The notes beneath the pieces are model-generated. The model saw only the letters and a list, made by a program, of their open reading frames with translations. It was not told where the DNA came from and did not search any database. This document shows, in pieces, positions 53,893-62,844 of a DNA stretch of 64,000 nt; position 1 is the stretch's first letter; each line of letters begins with the position of its first letter. This DNA is from Nocardiopsis sp. NRRL B-16309 (GTDB lineage Bacteria > Actinomycetota > Actinomycetes > Streptosporangiales > Streptosporangiaceae): NCBI RefSeq assembly GCF_001279585.1, contig NZ_LGEC01000103.1:1-64000 (forward strand). The letters run 5' to 3'. The position numbers were made by a program, and so were the translations under genes.

Positions 53893-55956
53893 GTGTTCCT
53901 GAGTGCAACCACCACCGGGCAGGAGGCGGCGGACGCCACCTTCCTCACCTTCGGTGTCGCCCTGGCCGTCGGCCTCATCGTCCTCGTCGCGCTGGTCGTC
54001 ATGATCATGCGGCTGTTCAAGAAGGTCGAGCAGGGCAAGGCCCTGATCATCTCCAAGACCCGTGACGTCCACGTCACCTTCACGGGCGCCGTCGTCCTCC
54101 CGGTCCTGCACAAGGCCGAGGTCATGGACATCTCGCTCAAGACCCTCACCCTGGAGCGCAGCGGCCGCGAGGGCCTCACCTGCAAGGACAACATCCGCGC
54201 GGACATCCGCGTGTACTTCTACGTCCGCGTCAACGAGACCGCCGAGGACGTCAAGAAGGTCGCCAAGTCCATTGGCACCGAGCGCGCCAGCGACCGGGAG
54301 ACCCTCCAGGAGCTCTTCAACTCGAAGTTCTCCGAGGCGCTGAAGACGGTCGGCAAGCAGTTCGACTTCGAGGAGCTGTTCACCCAGCGCGAGCAGTTCC
54401 GCCACGCGATCGTCTCGCTCATCGGTACCGACCTCAACGGCTACAGCCTGGAGGACGTGGCCATCGACGAGCTGGAGCAGACCCCGCTGCACCAGCACGA
54501 CTCGAACAACATCCTCGACGCGCAGGGCATCAGCAAGATCACCGAGCGCACGGCGATCGAGCACAAGCGCACCAACGAGTTCGAGAACGACCGCAAGAAG
54601 GAACTCGACCGGCAGAACACCGAGACCGCCGAGACCCTCGCCGAGCTGGAGAAGCGCCGCGAGGAGGCCGCCGCCAAGGCCAAGCGCGAGATCGAGATCA
54701 TCCGCGCCCGCGAGGAGTCCGAGACCGCCCGCGTGCAGGCCGAGGAGCGCCTCAAGGCCGAGACCGCCAACCTGCGCACCAACGAGGCCCTGGGCGTCCA
54801 GCAGCAGAACCAGCAGCGTGAGATCGCGGTCGCCGAGAAGAACCGCGAGCGCGTCATCGCCATCGAGACCGAGCGCATCGAGAAGGACCGGATGCTGGAG
54901 GTCATCGGCCGCGAGCGAGAGACCGAGCTGAGCAGCATCGCCAAGGACAAGGAGGTCGAGGCCGAGAAGCGCGAGGTCGCCGACGTCGTCCGCGAGCGCA
55001 TCGCCGTCGACCGCACCGTCGCCGAGCAGGAAGAGGCGATCAAGAGGCTGCGCGCGGTCGAGGAGGCCGAGCGCACCCGTCAGGCCATCATCATCCAGGC
55101 CGAGGCCGAGGCCCAGGAGAACCTGGTCAAGGACATCAAGGCCGCCGAGGCCGCCGAGGCCGCGGCCAAGCACCGCGCTGCCGAGGAGATGACCCTCGCC
55201 GAGGCCCGCCAGCAGGCCGCCGAACTCGACACCCGCGCCAAGATCCGCCTGGCCGAGGGCCTGCAGGCCGAGGCCGCCGCCGCGGGCCTGGCCGAGGTCC
55301 AGGTCCGTCAGCAGGACGCCGAGGCGCTGGAGAAGATCGGCCGCGCCGAGGCCGTCGTGTCCCGCGAGAAGGCCCAGGCCGAGGCCGAGGGCATCGAGCA
55401 GAAGCTGCGCGCCGAGGCCGCCGGCCTCACCGACAAGGCGTCCGCCATGGCCGCCCTGGACCAGGTCAGCCGCGAGCACGAGGAGTACCGCCTGCGCCTG
55501 GACGCCGAGAAGGAGGTCCGCCTGGCCGGGATCGACGTGCACCGCCAGGTCGCCGAGGCCCAGGCCACCGCGATGGCCGCGGGCCTGGAGAGCGCCGACA
55601 TCAGCATCGTCGGCGGCGACGGCGCCTTCTTCGACCGCATGGTCAACTCCATCGGCATGGGCAAGGCGATCGACGGCTTCGTCGGCAACTCCGACACCGT
55701 CCAGACCCTGGGCGGCAACTGGCTCAACGGCGACGCCGGTGCCAACGGCGGCGGCAACTTCACCGAGGACATCAGGCGCATCCTGGCCGACGCCGACACC
55801 GAGGACATCAAGAACCTCACGGTCTCGGCCCTGCTGCTCAAGCTGATCGCCGCGGGCGGCCAGAACAGCGGCAAGCTGGACTCGCTGCTCTCCACGGCCC
55901 GCTCCCTGGGCCTGGACCAGCTCCCCGTGACCGCCATCGCCCCCGTCAAGCAGTGA
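53893..55956 (+). CDS. YqiK-like flotillin (SPFH domain protein)
   Basis: A 687-residue flotillin. An N-terminal membrane segment (TFLTFGVALAVGLIVLVALVVMIM, about 17-40) leads to the SPFH/PHB domain (about 45-230; GKALIISKTRDVHVTFTGAVVLPVLHKAEVMDISLKTLTLER). A very long E/A/R/K-rich coiled coil follows (about 235-560), then the flotillin C-terminal domain. It would oligomerise at the membrane. The 262-bp gap before it is polypyrimidine-rich, with only a weak AGAAAG site; GTG 53893 gives the expected hydrophobic start. The ATPase gene follows after 11 bp. Confidence 0.93.
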   Translation: MFLSATTTGQEAADATFLTFGVALAVGLIVLVALVVMIMRLFKKVEQGKALIISKTRDVHVTFTGAVVLPVLHKAEVMDISLKTLTLERSGREGLTCKDNIRADIRVYFYVRVNETAEDVKKVAKSIGTERASDRETLQELFNSKFSEALKTVGKQFDFEELFTQREQFRHAIVSLIGTDLNGYSLEDVAIDELEQTPLHQHDSNNILDAQGISKITERTAIEHKRTNEFENDRKKELDRQNTETAETLAELEKRREEAAAKAKREIEIIRAREESETARVQAEERLKAETANLRTNEALGVQQQNQQREIAVAEKNRERVIAIETERIEKDRMLEVIGRERETELSSIAKDKEVEAEKREVADVVRERIAVDRTVAEQEEAIKRLRAVEEAERTRQAIIIQAEAEAQENLVKDIKAAEAAEAAAKHRAAEEMTLAEARQQAAELDTRAKIRLAEGLQAEAAAAGLAEVQVRQQDAEALEKIGRAEAVVSREKAQAEAEGIEQKLRAEAAGLTDKASAMAALDQVSREHEEYRLRLDAEKEVRLAGIDVHRQVAEAQATAMAAGLESADISIVGGDGAFFDRMVNSIGMGKAIDGFVGNSDTVQTLGGNWLNGDAGANGGGNFTEDIRRILADADTEDIKNLTVSALLLKLIAAGGQNSGKLDSLLSTARSLGLDQLPVTAIAPVKQ

Positions 55957-55967
55957 GGTAGTCCCAC

Positions 55968-58900
55968 GTGACCGAGGCCCTGGAGACCGAAGCCGGGTCG
56001 GACGCCGTGGACGCGCGGTCGCTGGACGCGGGCACCTACGAGGTGCTCCGCGCCCGGCTGCGCGACCAGACCGGCGAACTGGCCCGGCGGACCGAGGCGC
56101 TCAACGACCGGCGGCTGGAGGTGTTCGGCGGGACCGAACTGGCGCTGCTCGGCACCGAGCGCATCCGCACCGAGCACAACTGCGTCCCGCGGGACATCGT
56201 GAGCGTGGGGCGGGCCGTCGGCGCCGGCGCCGACGGCGCCATGATCCTGTTCGGCTACAACGTCTTCATCGGTATGAAGCGGGAGACCCACGTCCCCGAC
56301 GTGTTCTCCCTGCACCGGTACGAACGGGACGGTGAGGGCTTCACCTTCGCCGACGCCCCCGGCGACGCCGCCCCCGGCCTGCTGGACGACGAGCGCTTCC
56401 GGCAGGACTTCGGTCAGCTCTACCGCTACTACCGCGACGCCCACCTGCTCCAGCTGCGGAAGGTGGAGGACCGGCTGCTCGCGGTGTTCCAGACCGGCCC
56501 GCGCACCGAGGACGTGCGGGTGCTGCGCTGGTCGGTCTCGCCCGCCGGCGAGGTCGCCTACCTCGACGCGCGGGGCGAGCGCGACCACGTGTTCCCACCC
56601 TCGCACGACTTCGCGTGGGTGGAGACCACCCGCGAGGACCACGTCGCCGGGCGGCACCCGCACATCTCGATCCTCGACGAACTGTTCGTCGAGACGCTCA
56701 ACGGCGACCTCACCATCAAGGTGGAGAACAACACCGAGGTCGGCGAGGGCATCTACGCCGAGCCCGTCGACGAGCCGCTGCAGAGCCTGGCCGACGCCCA
56801 GGTGCACTACGCCAGGGTGGGCGCGCTCATCCTGATGAAGGTGCTGCCCTACAACGAGACCACGTGGCGGTACCTGGTCTTCAACACGCGTACCAAGGAG
56901 GTCGAGCGGCTCGACGGCATCGGCCAGTCCTGCCAGCGCCTGCCCGACGACCAGGGGCTCATCTTCCCCGGCGGCTACTACCTGGCCACCGGCACGGCCC
57001 GGACGTTCGACACCGACGTCACCGACCTGGAGTTCGAGCGTGTGGTGCGCTCCCCCAACGGGGAGGACGTGCTCTACGTCTTCCACTCCCGGGAGGACGG
57101 CCGCAGCCTGCTGCTGTCGTACAACACCATCCGCAAGGAGGTCGCCAACCCGATCGTCTGCCACGGCTACTCGCTGTTCGACGACGGCACGATGACGGTG
57201 TTCCGCGACGGAACCGGCGAGCCCACCCGGGTGCACCCGATGCAGGTGTGGCGGACCCCGTTCGTGTCCGACGTGTACGCGGCCGCGCAGCCCGCGGGAA
57301 CCGGTCCGCTGGAGCGGATCGGCAACGCCGACCTGGTGCGCGGTGTGTCGGAGTGCCTGTCCGTGGCGCGCATCGCGAGCGACATGCGGCCCTCGACCGA
57401 GGTGTTCGAGGCGCTCATCGCCTCGTGCCGCCGGGTGTCGGACCAGTTCCACTGGCTGGGCGATCCGGAACTGGGCGACCTGGCCGAGCCGCTGTCGCAG
57501 GTGCGGGCGACCGCGGAGAAGGTCCTGGAGGAGTTCGAGACCGTCCAGGCCCTGACCCGCCAGGCCGCCGAGGCCCTGGCCGAGGCCGAGTCCCGGGCGG
57601 CCTCGCTCATCCGCACCTCGCGCGGCGAGGCGCCCCGCTCGGCGGAGGGCTGGGTGGCGCGGCTGACCGAGCTGCGCCGCGCCCAGGGGCAGGCGGCCAC
57701 GCTGCGCGAGATGCGCTACGTGGACGCCGACCGGCTGGCGGACCTCGACCACCGGATGGGCGAGGAGATCGCCGCGGCGGGCCGCCGGACGGTGGCCTTC
57801 CTCGAACAGGACGACGCGTTCGCCGGATACCACTCCGAGGTCGACCGGCTGGTGGCGGACGCCGAGGCGATCGACGCGGTCACGGCCGCGACGGCCGTCG
57901 GCGAGCGCATCGCCGAGCAGACCGAGGGCCTGCAGGTGGTCACCGAGGTCATCGGGTCGCTCGACATCGGCGACGCCCAGGTGCGCACGCGCATCCTGGA
58001 GCGGATCAGCGAGGTGATGGGCGGGATCAACCGGGCCCGCGCCACGCTGGAGTCGCGGCGCAAGGAGCTGCTGGCCCTGGAGGGCCGGGCCGAGTTCGCC
58101 GCCGAGTTCTCCCTGCTCGGGCAGGCCATCACGGGGGCGCTGGCCGCCGCCGACTCCCCGGACCGGTGCGACGAGCAGCTCGGCCGGATCATGCTCCAGC
58201 TGGAGAACCTGGAGTCGCGCTTCGCCGAGTTCGACGACTTCCTCGGGGAGCTGTCGGACAAGCGGGAGGACGTCTACGAGGCGTTCTCCACCCGCAAGCA
58301 GTCGCTGGTCGACGAGCGGTCCCGGCGGGCCGACCGGCTGGCGTCGTCGGCCGCGCGGGTGCTGGAGGGCGTGCACCGGCGGGTGTCGACGCTGTCGACG
58401 CTGGAGGACATCAACACCTACTTCGCCTCCGACGCGATGGTCACCCGGCTGCGCCGCACCGTCGAGGAGATGCGCGCGCTCGGCGACACCGTGCGCGCCG
58501 AGGAGCTGGACGGGCAGATCCTGGCCGCCCGGCAGGAGGCGGGCCGGGCGCTGCGGGACCGCGCCGACCTGTTCGAGGGCGGTGCGGGCGGGGAGACCAT
58601 CCGCCTCGGTCGGCACCGGTTCGCGGTCAACACCCAGCCCGTCGACCTCACGCTCACCCCGCACCAGGGGGAGATGTCGGTGGCCGTCACCGGCACCGAC
58701 TTCCGGGCGCCGGTCACCGACGAGGCGTTCCAGGAGACCCGGTACCTGTGGGACCGGATGCTGGTGTCGGAGAGCGAGCGGGTGTACCGGGCCGAGTACC
58801 TGGCCACCTCGATCCTGGCCGCCGCCGAGGAGGGCGCGGACGGTTCGAGCCTGCGGGCGCTGGTCGAGGCGGACGTGCAGTCCGAGAACGGGTCGCTCCT

Positions 58901-60992
58901 GGACATCGTGCGCGGGGTCGCCGAGACCCGGTACGACGAGGGCTACGAGCGGGGCGTGCACGACCACGACGCCGCCCGGATCCTGTCCGCGCTGCTGCGG
59001 CTGCGGACCGGTGCCGGACTGCTGCGCTATCCCGGGCCCGTGCGCGCGGTGGCCCAGCTGTTCTGGGCCTACGGGACCGACGAGGACCAGCGGGCGGCCT
59101 GGCGCACCCGCGCCGGGTCGCTGGCCCGCGCGCGTGAGGTGTTCGGGGCGCGCCGGTCGGCGGCCATCGACGGCCTGCGCGGGGAGCTGGCCCGGGGCGT
59201 GGACGCGTTCCTCACCGAGACCGGGCTGTACCAGGACACCGAACTGGACCTGGTGGGCGAGTACCTCTTCGAGGAGCTGGCCGCGGACGGCCCCTCCGAG
59301 CGCGGATTCGTGTCCGGCGCGGGGGCCAGGCTGCTCCTGGACCGGTTCCACCGGGCGCTGGGCAGCGCCCAGGAGACCACGCGCCGGGCCTTCGCCGAGG
59401 ACCTGCGCCGGCTCGACGGCGACGTCGCGGCGCGGCACCAGCTGGTGTCGGCGTGGCTGGAGGCGTTCGCGAGCACCCTGGAGGAGGGCTCGTTCGACGC
59501 CGGGGACCTGCCCGAGGCGGCCGTGATCGAGCTGACCGGGCCCGAGGTGGAGCGGTACGAGTCCTCGGCGGCGGTGCACGAGAGGGTGACCGGGCTGCTG
59601 GGCTCGCACCCGCGGGTGCGCGAGCGGTCGCTGGACGTGCGCCTGGACGAGATCCTGCCGCGTACCCGCGCGTTCCGGCAGCGGGACGTGCCCGCCTACC
59701 GGGACTTCCAGCGGCGGCGCAACGAGCTGGTGGCCGCCGAGCGCGAACGGCTGCGGCTGGAGGAGTACAAGCCGAAGGTGATGAGCGGGTTCGTCCGCAA
59801 CCGGCTGCTGGACGAGTCGTACCTGCCGCTGATCGGCGACAACCTGGCCAAGCAGCTGGGCGCGGCCGGCGACGACAAGCGCACGGACCAGAGCGGTCTG
59901 CTGCTGCTCATCTCCCCGCCCGGGTACGGCAAGACCACGCTGATGGAGTACGTGGCGAGCCGCCTGGGCCTGGTGTTCGTGAAGGTGAACGGACCGGCGC
60001 TGGGGCACGCGGTGACCTCGCTCGACCCGGCGGAGGCGCCGGACGCCACGTCGCGCCAGGAGGTCGAGAAGATCTCCTTCGCGCTGGAGATGGGCAGCAA
60101 CACGATGCTGTACCTGGACGACATCCAGCACACCAACCCGGAGCTGCTGCAGAAGTTCATCTCGCTCTGTGACGGCCAGCGCCGGATGGAGGGCGTGTGG
60201 GAGGGCCGCACCCGCACCTACGACCTGCGGGGCAAGCGGTTCGCTGTGTGCATGGCCGGCAACCCCTACACCGAGCAGGGCAAGAAGTTCCGGATCCCGG
60301 ACATGCTGGCCAACCGCGCCGACGTGTACAACCTGGGCGACGTGCTCTCCGGCAAGGAGGAGCTGTTCGCGCTCAGCTACATCGAGAACGCGCTCACCTC
60401 CAACCCGACCCTGTCGCCGCTGTCGTCGCGCGACCGCGAGGACGTGTACACGTTCGTGCGGATGGCGCGGGGCGACGACTCGGTCGGCACGGACGAGCTG
60501 AAGCACCCGTACTCGGCGACCGAGGTGGAGCGGATCCTGTCCGTCCTGCGCAAGCTGCTGCGGGTCCAGGAGGTGGTGCTGGCCAACAACCAGGCCTACA
60601 TCGCCTCGGCCGCGCAGTCCGAGGACGCGCGCTCGGAGCCGCCGTTCCAGCTGCAGGGGTCGTACCGGAACATGAACCGGCTGGCGGAGAAGATCGTTCC
60701 GGTGATGAACGACGCCGAGGTGGAGGCCGCGATCGACGACCACTACCTGGGCGAGGCGCAGACCCTGACCTCGGGCGCGGAGGCCAACCTGCTCAAGCTC
60801 GCCGAGCTGCGCGGGGTGATGACGCCGGAGCAGAAGACCCGGTGGGAGGAGGTCAAGGCGGGCTTCCTGCGCGGACGCGCGCTGGGCGGCTCCGAGGACG
60901 ACCCGATGACCCGGGCGATCGGGGCGATGGGCCTGCTCGCCGACCGGGTCGGCTCCATCGGCTCCGCCATCGACCGCGCCGCCGAACGGTAG
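55968..60992 (+). CDS. Giant MoxR-like AAA+ ATPase (DUF3686-type, 'DNA repair ATPase')
   Basis: A 1674-residue protein. The first roughly 450 residues are a large beta-rich domain (TEHNCVPRDIVSVG, RYLVFNTRTKEVERLDGIGQSCQRLPDDQGLIFPGGYYLATG) that I associate with DUF3686. A helical and coiled-coil middle follows (about 470-1250), then a C-terminal AAA+ module: Walker A SPPGYGKTTLMEYVAS (about 1314), Walker B NTMLYLDDIQHTN (about 1380) and sensor AGNPYTEQGKKFRIPDMLANRADVYN (about 1428), like MoxR. The database name 'DNA repair ATPase' is historical. It starts 11 bp after the flotillin stop, so it is co-translated. Inference: it remodels a membrane-bound flotillin/YqiJ complex. Confidence 0.85.
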   Translation: MTEALETEAGSDAVDARSLDAGTYEVLRARLRDQTGELARRTEALNDRRLEVFGGTELALLGTERIRTEHNCVPRDIVSVGRAVGAGADGAMILFGYNVFIGMKRETHVPDVFSLHRYERDGEGFTFADAPGDAAPGLLDDERFRQDFGQLYRYYRDAHLLQLRKVEDRLLAVFQTGPRTEDVRVLRWSVSPAGEVAYLDARGERDHVFPPSHDFAWVETTREDHVAGRHPHISILDELFVETLNGDLTIKVENNTEVGEGIYAEPVDEPLQSLADAQVHYARVGALILMKVLPYNETTWRYLVFNTRTKEVERLDGIGQSCQRLPDDQGLIFPGGYYLATGTARTFDTDVTDLEFERVVRSPNGEDVLYVFHSREDGRSLLLSYNTIRKEVANPIVCHGYSLFDDGTMTVFRDGTGEPTRVHPMQVWRTPFVSDVYAAAQPAGTGPLERIGNADLVRGVSECLSVARIASDMRPSTEVFEALIASCRRVSDQFHWLGDPELGDLAEPLSQVRATAEKVLEEFETVQALTRQAAEALAEAESRAASLIRTSRGEAPRSAEGWVARLTELRRAQGQAATLREMRYVDADRLADLDHRMGEEIAAAGRRTVAFLEQDDAFAGYHSEVDRLVADAEAIDAVTAATAVGERIAEQTEGLQVVTEVIGSLDIGDAQVRTRILERISEVMGGINRARATLESRRKELLALEGRAEFAAEFSLLGQAITGALAAADSPDRCDEQLGRIMLQLENLESRFAEFDDFLGELSDKREDVYEAFSTRKQSLVDERSRRADRLASSAARVLEGVHRRVSTLSTLEDINTYFASDAMVTRLRRTVEEMRALGDTVRAEELDGQILAARQEAGRALRDRADLFEGGAGGETIRLGRHRFAVNTQPVDLTLTPHQGEMSVAVTGTDFRAPVTDEAFQETRYLWDRMLVSESERVYRAEYLATSILAAAEEGADGSSLRALVEADVQSENGSLLDIVRGVAETRYDEGYERGVHDHDAARILSALLRLRTGAGLLRYPGPVRAVAQLFWAYGTDEDQRAAWRTRAGSLARAREVFGARRSAAIDGLRGELARGVDAFLTETGLYQDTELDLVGEYLFEELAADGPSERGFVSGAGARLLLDRFHRALGSAQETTRRAFAEDLRRLDGDVAARHQLVSAWLEAFASTLEEGSFDAGDLPEAAVIELTGPEVERYESSAAVHERVTGLLGSHPRVRERSLDVRLDEILPRTRAFRQRDVPAYRDFQRRRNELVAAERERLRLEEYKPKVMSGFVRNRLLDESYLPLIGDNLAKQLGAAGDDKRTDQSGLLLLISPPGYGKTTLMEYVASRLGLVFVKVNGPALGHAVTSLDPAEAPDATSRQEVEKISFALEMGSNTMLYLDDIQHTNPELLQKFISLCDGQRRMEGVWEGRTRTYDLRGKRFAVCMAGNPYTEQGKKFRIPDMLANRADVYNLGDVLSGKEELFALSYIENALTSNPTLSPLSSRDREDVYTFVRMARGDDSVGTDELKHPYSATEVERILSVLRKLLRVQEVVLANNQAYIASAAQSEDARSEPPFQLQGSYRNMNRLAEKIVPVMNDAEVEAAIDDHYLGEAQTLTSGAEANLLKLAELRGVMTPEQKTRWEEVKAGFLRGRALGGSEDDPMTRAIGAMGLLADRVGSIGSAIDRAAER

Positions 60993-61074
60993 CCGGACCG
61001 GGAGTCCGGGCCTCGGGGCCCGGGGGAACCGGTGGCCCCGGGGCTGCGAGAGTCCGGGGCCGGGCCCCGGACGT

Positions 61075-61102
61075 CGTGGGGCCGCCGTCCGGCGGCCCCA
61101 CG
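61075..61102. terminator. Bidirectional terminator after AAA+ gene
   Basis: CGTGGGGCCGCC and its complement (12-bp arms, loop GTCC) lie between the convergent AAA+ and SUFU-domain genes. A second palindrome (GTCCGGGGCC-g-GGCCCCGGAC, 61052-61072) precedes it. Confidence 0.8.
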
Positions 61103-61103
61103 C

Positions 61104-61706
61104 TCAGAGGCGGACGGGCTCGCGCCGGGGGTCCGTGACCATCTTCGGGTCGCGGTCGCGCAGGAGCGCCATGAGGGGGGCGACGGTGTCGGCCCGCTGG
61201 GCCTCCTCGCCCTCCTCCGCCAGGAGCCCGACGATCTGGAAGAACAGCACGAGCCCGTTGTCGGTGTCCAGGAACCGCAGGTCGACGTCGGGGACGATCG
61301 CGAGCGAGGTCATGTCGCCGTTGGCCGGGTCGCCGCCCAGCGGCGAGGGGGTGACGATCCAGTGGCCGACGTCCAGGTCGACTCCGTCGAGGAAGCGGTC
61401 GGCCAGGGCGTGCAGGACGCGCAGGATCCACGCCGGAACCGACCTGTCGTCGGCCTCCCGCGGGATCCGGCAGGTGAACTCGAAGCCGGCGCCGGAGACG
61501 GCGGCCTGCTCGCTGGTCTTCTCCCCCAGCTCGGTCAGGCCGAAGGTGACCAGCAGCCAGTGCCCGTCCAGCGGGTAGGCGAGGACACCGTCGAGGCCGC
61601 CCTTCTCGCCGTCCGCGGCGAACTGGACGGTCAGCGGTTCGACGCCGGGGTAGCGCTCGGCCCACCCCTCATAGATCCGGACGAGCCCGGGCAGCATCTC
61701 CAGCAT
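61104..61706 (-). CDS. Suppressor-of-fused (SUFU) domain protein
   Basis: A 200-residue cytoplasmic protein with the bacterial SUFU-like fold: VLAYPLDGHWLLVTFGLTELGEK, then GFEFTCRIPREADDRSVPAWILRVLHALADRFLDG, and VDLDVGHWIVTPSPLGGDPANGDMTSLAIVPDVDL. Such proteins in bacteria often occur with toxin/immunity genes, as immunity factors, but no toxin gene is adjacent here. ATG 61706 is preferred over GTG 61724, as a GGGGGG lies upstream. It is downstream of a small zinc-ribbon gene on the same strand, with about 100 bp between. Confidence 0.88.
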   Translation of the reverse strand: MLEMLPGLVRIYEGWAERYPGVEPLTVQFAADGEKGGLDGVLAYPLDGHWLLVTFGLTELGEKTSEQAAVSGAGFEFTCRIPREADDRSVPAWILRVLHALADRFLDGVDLDVGHWIVTPSPLGGDPANGDMTSLAIVPDVDLRFLDTDNGLVLFFQIVGLLAEEGEEAQRADTVAPLMALLRDRDPKMVTDPRREPVRL

Positions 61707-61805
61707 GGTGTCGTGGCCCCCCACATCAGGTGTTCGTGCACGTCCGAGCATAGGAGCGCGCGGCGGGCGCCGGGGACGCCGATCCGCCCGGCGGCGCCGA
61801 CGGCC

Positions 61806-62504
61806 TCAGATCTCGCAGGCCAGCCGCCATCCGCCCTCGTCGTAGACCCAGTACTCGCCCCCGCCGTCCAGTGACTCGTACTCGGCTCCGACCGGCAGTC
61901 CGGTCACCTCCCCCGCCGCCTCGGCCGCACGGAGCAGGTCCGCGGCCAGCCAGTACGCGTGGTGCGCCGCCTCGGACTCCCACCGCACGGGTTCGAGCGC
62001 GGTCCAGTAGTGGCCGTCGGGGTCGAACCGCGACGACCAGGCGTCCTCCCCGGGACACGCCCAGTCCAGCGGCCGGTGCACCGCCCCAGGGCCCAGACCC
62101 GCGTCGGCGAACTCACGCCGCCTGCCGCACACGGGGCAGGGGCCCGGGTCCAGGGGCGCGAAGCGGAACATCAGCCAGTGCAGGTCGATGATGCTGTGCT
62201 CCCGGACCCGGGGAAAGCCGGGACCGGCCTCCTCTCCCGGGTGGCCGCAGTCGGGGCAGCGGGGCTCCGGCGGCCGGCGCCCCGTCCCCGGGGTCCGGGC
62301 CCCGGGCCAGCCCGAGGGCCACAGGCCCGCGCAGCGCGGGCACAGGTACTGGCGGCGGCGCGGACCGGTGCGGCCGGGGACGGGCCGGGGCGCGGGTTCG
62401 CGCGGCGCCCGTTCGTGCTCGGCACGCCGGCGCTCGTCCTCCGCCTCCCGGGGGCCGCCGCGGTAGGGACCGGCGGCGGCGTCCCCCGGCACCCGCCTGA
62501 CCAT
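61806..62504 (-). CDS. Hypothetical zinc-ribbon protein
   Basis: A 232-residue protein. A basic, disordered N-terminus (about 55 residues, R/P/A/E) precedes three CxxC knuckles: YLCPRCAG, PRCPDCGHP and GPCPVCGRR. They could bind one or two zinc ions. The C-terminal half has an acidic-aromatic domain (WTALEPVRWESEAAHHAYWLAADLLRAAEAAGEV, then GAEYESLDGGGEYWVYDEGGWRLACEI). I do not recognise the family. The start (ATG 62504) is uncertain because the N-terminus is low-complexity and GGAG is too near. Confidence 0.6.
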   Translation of the reverse strand: MVRRVPGDAAAGPYRGGPREAEDERRRAEHERAPREPAPRPVPGRTGPRRRQYLCPRCAGLWPSGWPGARTPGTGRRPPEPRCPDCGHPGEEAGPGFPRVREHSIIDLHWLMFRFAPLDPGPCPVCGRRREFADAGLGPGAVHRPLDWACPGEDAWSSRFDPDGHYWTALEPVRWESEAAHHAYWLAADLLRAAEAAGEVTGLPVGAEYESLDGGGEYWVYDEGGWRLACEI

Positions 62505-62844
62505 GGCTCCATCATCTCTCGCCGCCCCCGCGCAGGCCAGACCGCCAGGCCGCCGCCCCGGTGACCGGCCCCGGCCACGCGGGTCGTCCGAGGGTGCGCC
62601 CGGCCCGACCGCGGTGGGTGACCGGCGACGCCGGGTCGCGGAAACCGGGAGCGTTCCCACCCGCGGCCGGGGAAGTCCGATATACCTACACAGCAGGCTT
62701 TTTGTCTCTCCTGCGTGAGTTTGTGGACACAAGTCGCTCCCAGTGCTGGCGTCTCCTACTACTGGGTAGTAACATTGACTTGTTACTAGTCGGTAGATCC
62801 GCGTGTACAGACACCGCGGCCAGGGACACACAGCGGAGCTGTCC
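62505..62844 (+). promoter_or_regulatory. Acyl-CoA dehydrogenase promoter with two TTACT-type operators
   Basis: This 340-bp divergent gap becomes AT-rich toward 62680-62800. CTACT-GGGT-AGTAA (62759-62772) matches TTACT-N4-AGTAA at 9 of 10 arm positions. TTACT-AGTC-GGTAG (62783-62796) matches at 8. A TTGACT (62775-62780) lies between and is a possible -35, so a bound repressor would cover the promoter. Confidence 0.6.

Noticed and set aside
55308..60743. Uninterrupted antisense reading frame of about 1,800 codons opposite the AAA+ ATPase gene
   Set aside because: It is a shadow caused by very high GC at third positions. Its product is low-complexity (R, V, L, G, H) and has no domain, while the sense frame has clear AAA+ motifs.
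61104..61706. Toxin-immunity pair involving the SUFU-domain protein
   Set aside because: SUFU proteins can be immunity factors, but the neighbours (zinc-ribbon protein, AAA+ ATPase) carry no toxin or secretion domain.
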